From Capra hircus (Eukaryota; Chordata; Mammalia; Artiodactyla; Bovidae): a stretch of DNA of 64,000 nt. Shown in pieces: positions 58,738 through 64,000 of this stretch. The notes beneath the pieces are model-generated. The model made no database searches. It saw nothing but the letters and a program-made list of their open reading frames with translations, and had not been told where the DNA came from. A program made the position numbers and the translations under genes. Location: positions 36,389,022 through 36,453,021 of the forward strand of contig NC_030824.1 in NCBI RefSeq assembly GCF_001704415.2. The letters are read 5' to 3'. Positions within the stretch are counted from its first letter, which is position 1. Each line of letters starts with the position of its first letter.

Positions 58738-61700
58738 TCAGTTCAGTTCAGTTGCTCAGTTGTGTCCGACTATTTGGCGACCCCATCAGTCGCAGCACGC
58801 CAGGCCTCCCTGTCTATCACCATCTCCCAGAGTTCACGCAAACTCACGTCCATTGAGTTGGTGATGCCATCAAGCCATCTCATCCTCTGTTGTCCCCTTT
58901 TCCTCCTGCCCCCAATCCCCCCCAGCATCAGGGTCTTTTCCAATGAGTCAGCTCTTCGCATGAGGTGGCCAAAGTACTGCAGTTTCAGCTTTAGCATCAT
59001 TCCTTCCAAAGAAATCCCAGGGCTGATCTCCTTTAGAATGGATTGGTTGGATCTCCTTGCAGTCCAAGGGACTCTCAGGAGTCTTCTCCAACACCACAGT
59101 TCAAAAGCATCAATTCTTTGTCGCTCAGCTTTCTTCACAGTCCAATTCTCGGATCCATACATGACCACTGGAAACACCATAGCCTTGACTAGATGGACCT
59201 TTATTGGCAAAGTAATGTCTCTGATTTTCAATATGCTATCTAGGTTGGTCATAACTTTTCTTCCAAGGAGTAAGTGTCTTTTAATTTCATGGCTGCAGTC
59301 ACTATCTGCAGTGATTTTGGAGCCCAAAAAGATGAAGTCTGACACTGTTTCCCCTTCTATTTCCCATGAAGTGATAGGACCGGATGCCATGATCTTAGTT
59401 TTTTGAATGTTGAGCTTTAAGTCAACTTTTCCACTCTCCTCTTTCACTTTCATCAAGAGACTTTTTAGCTCCTCTTCACTTTCTGCCATAAGGGTGGTGT
59501 CATCTGCATATCTGAGGTTATTGATATTTCTCCCGGCAGTCTTGATTCCAGCTTGTGTTTCTTCCAGTCCAGTGTTTCTCATGATATACTCTGCATATAA
59601 GTTCAATAAGCAGGGTGACAAGATACAGCCTTGATGGACTCCTTTTCCTATTTGGAACCAGTCTGTTCCATGTCCAGTTCTCACTGTTGCTTCTTGACCT
59701 GCATACGGGTTTCTCAAGAGGCAGGTCAAGTGGTCTGGTATTCCCATCTCTCTCAGAATTTTCCACAGTTTATTGTGATCCACACAGTCAAAGGCTTTGG
59801 CATAGTCAATAAAGCAGAAATAGATGTTTTTCTGGAACTCTCTTGCTTTTTCCATGATCCAGCGGATTTTGGCAATTTGATCTCTGTTTCCTCTGCCTTT
59901 TCTAAAACCAGCTTTAACATCAGAAAGTTCACGGTTCACGTATTGCTGAAGCCTGGCTTGGAGAATTTTGAGCATTACTTTACTACCGTGTGAGATGAGT
60001 GCATTTGTGCAGTAGTTTGAGCATTCTTTGGCGTTGCCTTTCTTTGGGATTGGAATGAAAACTGACCTGTTCCAGCCCTGTGGCCACTGCTGGGTTTTCC
60101 AAATTTGCTGGCATATTGAGTGCAGCACTTTCACAGCATCATCTTTGAGGATTTAAAATAGCTCCACTGGAATTCCATCACCTCCACTAGCTTTGTTCGT
60201 AGTGATGCTCTCTAAGGCCCACTTGACTTCACATTCCAGGATGTCTGGCTCTAGATGAGTGATCACACCATCGTGATTATCTTGGTTGTGAAGATCATTT
60301 TTGTCCAGTTCTTCCATGTATTCTTGCCACCTCTTCTTAATATCTTCTGTTTCTGTTAGGTCCATGCCATTTCTGTCCTTTATTGAGCCCATCTTTGCAT
60401 GAAATGTTCCCTTGGTATCTCGAATCTTCTTCAAGAGATCTCTAGTCTTTCCCATTCTGTTGTTTTCCTCTATTTCTTAGCATTGATTGCTGAGGAAGGG
60501 TTTCTTATCTCTTCTTGGTATTCTTTGGAATTCTGCATTCAGATGCTTATATCTTTCCTTTTCTCCTTTGGTTTTCGCTTCCCTTCTTTTCATAGCTATT
60601 TCTATGGCCTCCCCAGACAGCCCTTTTGCTTTTTTGCATTTCTTTTCCATGGGGATGATCTTGACCCCTGTCTCCTATACAGTTTCAGGAACCTCATTCC
60701 ACAGTTCATCAGGCACTCTTATCTATCAGATCTAGTCCCTTAAATCTATTTCTCACTTCCACTGTATAATCATAAGGGATTTGATTTAGGTCATACCTGA
60801 GTGGTCTAGCGGTTTTACCTACTTTCTTCAATTAAGTCTGAATTTGGCAATAAGAAGCTCATGATCTGAGCCACAATCAGCTCCTGGTCTTGTTTTTGCT
60901 GACTGTATAGAGCTTCTCCATCTTTGGCTGCAAAGAATACAATCAATCTGATTTGGTGTTGACCATCTGGTGATGTCCATGTGTAGAGTCTTCTCTTGTG
61001 TTGTTGGAAGTGGGTGTTTGCTGTGACCAATGCATTTGTTTAGCAAAATTCTATTAGCCTTTGCCCTGCTTCATTCCATATTCCAAGGCCAAACTTGCCT
61101 GTTACTCCAGGTGTTTCTTGACTTCCTACTTTTGCATTCCAGTCCCCTATAATGAAAAGCACATCTTTTTTGGGTGTTAGTTCTAAAAGGTCTTGTAGGT
61201 CTTCATAGAACCATTCAACTTCAGCTTCTTCAGCGTTACTGGTTGGGGCACAGACTTGGATTACTGTAATATTGAATGGTTTGCCTTGGAAACAAACAGA
61301 GTTCAAACTGTCTTTTTTGAGATTGCATCCAAGTACTGCATTTCAGACTCTTTTGTTGACCATGATGGCTACTCCATTTCTTCTAAGAGATTCCTGCCCA
61401 CAGTAATAGATATAATGGTCATCTGAGTTAAATTCACCCATTCCAGTCCATTTTAGTTCACTGATTGCTAGAATGTCGACATTCACTCTTGCCATCTCCC
61501 GTTTGACCACTTCCAATTTGCCTTGATTCAGGGACCTAACATTCCAGGTTCCTATGCAATATTGCTCTTTACAGCATTGGACCTTACTTCTATCACCAGT
61601 CACATTCACAACTGGGTATAGTTTTTGCTTTGGCTCCATCCCTTCACTCTTTCTGGAGTTATTTCTCCATTGATCTCCAGTAGTATATTGGGCACCTACT

Positions 61701-61832
61701 GACCTGGGGAGTTCTCTTTCAGTATCCTATCATTTTGCCTTTTCATAATGTTCATGGGGTTCTCAAGGCAAGAATACTGAAGTGGTTTGCCGTTTCCTTC
61801 TCCAGTGGACCACATTCTCTCAGAGGTCTGAC
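58738..61832 (-). mobile_element. BovB LINE, longest copy (about 3.1 kb, antisense)
   Basis: RTE-clade retrotransposon covering the 3' tail, the RT domain and most of the endonuclease domain. It is flanked by a perfect 14-bp duplication agaaatcatctagt (58724-58737 and 61833-61846). On the minus strand, the endonuclease part is at 61343-61639 (CIGTWNVRSLNQGKLEVVKR, LAISELKWTGMGEF) and 61040-61306 (FIIGDWNAKVGS). The RT part is at 60153-60455 and 58770-60134. The outer left end carries the cagttcagttcagttgctca tail. At least one stop (Gln codon to TAA near 60153) and a frame change between endonuclease and RT make it inactive. It is the least damaged BovB here. Confidence 0.9.
58770..60134 (-). 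pseudogene. BovB reverse transcriptase frame, 454 codons
   Basis: The longest open frame in the window. It holds RT motifs in order: FIPIPKKGNAKECSNY, FRKGRGNRDQIA, the motif A FIDYAKAFDCVDHNKLW, GVHQGCILSPCLLNLYAEY, the catalytic NNLRYADDTTLMAES (motif C YADD intact), then a C-terminal region with VMYGSENWTVKKAERQRI and RMRWLDGITNSMD. The Met at 60134 is only the first Met after a stop; the true frame runs upstream through that stop into 60153-60455 (same frame), so this is the RT half of a longer endonuclease-RT polyprotein. It is a retrotransposon frame lying antisense in an AFG2A intron, not a host gene; expression would need antisense transcription. Pseudogene by the stop and upstream frameshift. 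Confidence 0.85.
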
Positions 61833-61999
61833 AGAAATCATCTAGTACAATCTTTTATTTCTTAGATGGAATCAAAGCCCTTAGAATTTAAGAGAAGAAG
61901 TGCATAACTCCTTTGTGGCCTAGACAAGGCTAGAGCTCATGTCCTCTGATTTAGTGCTCATCGGATGATAATACTACTGCCTCTTAGACTCTCAGGATT

Positions 62000-63679
62000 T
62001 GGGATAGAAAAGATATGTTCATATCAGGGTAAAACTTTTCATGTATCTAAATATTTAATGAGTTTTTTTTATGTAAGAAACTCTAGCAATAACAACTTAT
62101 TAAATACTTTTAACTATTATTACTTTGTATATCTCTGTTTCAAGTTGCTAAATTCATTGCATATTTCCTGGTATGCAGTTTTTTTGTAATTTATACTTCA
62201 TCACCTCATAGTTTTTACATTGTTGAACTTTTAATATTAAACAGAACTGCTGAAAGAAGCAGAGTAAAAGAAGAAATAGAACATGTGTAACTGATTTCTT
62301 ATTTTAAGAGTTTTATGAAGTATAGCAGATTTCTATGAATATTCTGTATTTTGCATTTTGTCTAAGCATTGTGGCTGAGTACTATAGAATGGATTAAAGG
62401 TAAGACTTTGCTTAGAGAGATGGCCTGATGCAGCATTTTACTAGGAATTGGGACTTATTTCGTGTTGTTCTAGGACATGTTAAGTCTCCTGTGGCTATCT
62501 TGGTTTTAAAATGAAAATTTGCTTGCCTTTTGCATGCAGCAAGAAAATTACCATAAGTAATGCTTATGTTCAGGGCAGTATATGTCTGTCTATCCTTCCT
62601 TGGGTCTTTTTCACACCTAAATATTGACCTTGAAAGTATGGGAGGTAGATTTTAAGAAACAAATTCAGATGCCTGCCATTTGGGATTCTTTATGACATTT
62701 GAAAATTATACTAGAAAAAAATTTTGAAATATAAATTAGATATATCAACTGTTGGTCTGTAATTTAAAGACCATATGAAGGGACGATAGGGGATTTTATT
62801 TTACTAAAGAAGTTAAAAGGAAATACATAATAATTTTTGTGAAATTTTTACTATTGAAAAATAAAATCAATGTAATATTTACATCATGGTGGTGAGATTT
62901 CTTGAAGATGAGGGTTAGCAATGTTTTCTGAAACAGGCTAGTTCATAAATATTTTTTGCTTGTTTTGGCCATACAGTTTCTGTTGGAGCTATTCACCTCT
63001 TTTGCTACCATGCAAAAGGAGCTACAGAGAATATGTAATCGAATAAAAAACAGTTGGCTGGCCAGATTTAGACTGTGGCTGTAGTTTCTTGACCTGTTTA
63101 AGATGTCATAAAGTCTCTTCAGTGCATGGCACTGTGACTTTTGAAGGGGGGTAATTTGGGAAAGGGGCTTGACTCCTGAAGGGAAAGGAAAATTAATGTC
63201 TTAGAAAAGTCTAATTTTAGTGCTTTCTGTAGCTGAACATTTTTTTCCATAGTTGTGTTGTCTTTATCTCTAGCAGATAATAAAGTTTTAAGATCATTTC
63301 ATTATGTTAGTGATTACACATTTATTCTTAAACTTGAAGTTGGTTTTCATTTCCTAGGATGTCAGTTTTATGGATTTTGTTTCCTACTGCAGCTTTGAAA
63401 GTCAGCCAAGAATATTTCTCAGTCCATAAAACATTTTCACTATGCTATTCTCCAACTAGTTCTCAATGATCTGTGGAAATAAAGGGCAAAGGCAGCATGG
63501 GAAATGAGAATCCAAAGAATTCCCTTTACCTCATCTTCAGCATTAATTATAGCTCTCTATAGATAACAGTTTCTCTACAGATAACAAATTGGACCAGTAT
63601 TATACCTTTCTGTTTAGAGGCATTCTTCTAGAGGTATCAATACCTTTCTGAATTGCTAATATTTTTATTGAAATGAATG
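62000..63679 (+). other. Intron without recognisable features
   Basis: Plain AT-rich intron on both strands; no exon of the AAA D2 domain (no sensor-1 or arginine-finger motif) was found here. Confidence 0.5.
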
Positions 63680-63970
63680 AATTAAATAACTTAGATGTTC
63701 TATATTACCAACAGAAACAGAATTTTGAAACTAGAAGGACCTGTGTACTATCTAATTTAATTCCCTTATTCATATATGTCAATAATTAAGACACCCTCAA
63801 GGGAACAGTAACATCTTTATCCTCTTACCTCAGGTGTCCAGCACAGTGTCTAACAGAGAAGCAGCCAGACATTTAATTTTTGAATAAGGAAATGTAGGCT
63901 TACAGAAACTAGAGTTTAAGTTCAATCAGCTGGTGGTTAGCAGAATCTGATTTCACCATATGTTAGTGTC
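63680..63970. repeat. Possible MIR remnants
   Basis: gaaactagaaggacctgtgt and, after about 100 bp, agaaactagagtttaagttc with ggtggttagcagaatctgat are in MIR order but much diverged. Confidence 0.35.
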
Positions 63971-64000
63971 ATTTATGAACTGATTTTACTTTAAAATTGA

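Larger units (their letters stand above)
58690..61990 (+). repeat. MIR SINE split by BovB
   Basis: 58690-58737 (ttttgtagctaagaaagttc, atcatctagt) and 61833-61990 (acaatcttttatttcttaga, ggctagagctcatgtcc, gatttagtgctcatc) make one MIR when the BovB and one duplication copy are removed. Confidence 0.65.
1..64000 (+). other. AFG2A: AFG2A (SPATA5) gene, internal part (three exons and flanking introns)
   Basis: The whole window appears to lie inside one gene transcribed on the + strand. Three exons with consensus AG/GT borders join in frame and encode consecutive pieces of an AAA+ D2 domain, so everything between and around them is intron. Intron sizes: more than 29,053 bp before the first visible exon, 23,313 bp, 1,982 bp, and more than 9,308 bp after the third. 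The remaining D2 exons (sensor 1, arginine finger, C-terminus) must lie to the right, and the N-terminal and D1 exons to the left. From general knowledge, human AFG2A lies at 4q28 and spans several hundred kb, which fits the exon density here. That positions 1-29053 and 54693-64000 belong to the same transcript is inference. Confidence 0.85.

Noticed and set aside
58762..59406. 214-codon frame on the + strand
   Set aside because: Shadow of the RT frame on the other strand; no known domain, and similar shadow frames occur opposite every BovB copy.
58770..60134. 454-codon open frame as a host protein gene
   Set aside because: All its motifs are BovB reverse transcriptase; it lies within a TSD-flanked retrotransposon and is preceded in frame by a stop codon.
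1..64000. A new multi-gene system in the window
   Set aside because: No set of neighbouring intact genes exists; all long frames other than the three exons are transposon-derived or unsupported.

Overview
The window is intronic DNA of a ruminant, almost certainly a bovid. The evidence is the repeat content: many Bov-tA and Bov-A2 SINEs, BovB (RTE-clade) LINEs in pieces up to 3.1 kb, and a cetartiodactyl-type L1 (called L1_BT here). This combination occurs in cattle, buffalo, sheep and goats; the exact species cannot be read from the sequence.

The only host gene I can support is one protein-coding gene on the + strand, seen as three internal exons (29054-29263, 52577-52630, 54613-54692). They join in frame and encode the start of the second AAA+ ATPase domain of AFG2A (SPATA5): the N-terminal D2 segment with Walker A (GPPGCSKT), the pore-loop segment (NKYVGES) and Walker B (IIFFDELDAL). 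The introns are large: more than 29.05 kb upstream, 23,313 bp, 1,982 bp, and more than 9.3 kb downstream. No promoter, first exon, last exon or polyadenylation site of the gene lies in the window.

Layout. 1-2.2 kb: a BovB end, a decayed Tigger1 DNA transposon, and a nested SINE cluster. 2.2-8.3 kb: L2 and old L1 pieces, including a multi-layer nest (two BovB copies inside L1_BT inside an old L1, plus SINEs). 8.4-14.2 kb: old antisense L1 cut by BovB, a SINE and an inverted BovB pair. 14.6-19.2 kb: an old LTR-like repeat, a perfect 25-bp hairpin, a SINE with an unusually long target duplication, and a 1.75 kb sense BovB. 19.2-29 kb: mostly plain intron with an antisense L1, BovB ends, SINEs and L2. 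29-37.5 kb: exon A, then intron with a small Tigger-type element, MIRs and five full SINEs. 37.6-40.5 kb: one BovB with an inverted 5' half. 41.4-44.2 kb: a sense L1_BT with a SINE inside and a clear 16-bp target duplication. 45-52.4 kb: BovB and SINE pieces. 52.5-54.7 kb: exons B and C. 58.7-61.8 kb: the longest BovB, inserted into a MIR, still holding a 454-codon reverse-transcriptase frame.

I found no CRISPR array, operon, RNA gene, viral gene or coherent undescribed system. The notable content is transposon structure (a 5'-inverted BovB, a foldback BovB pair, nested insertions, a 63-bp filler insertion, the 25-bp hairpin) and a BovB insertion only about 220 bp from an AAA-domain exon. Subfamily names of repeats are from recognition alone, and repeat edges are approximate unless a target-site duplication (TSD) is given.
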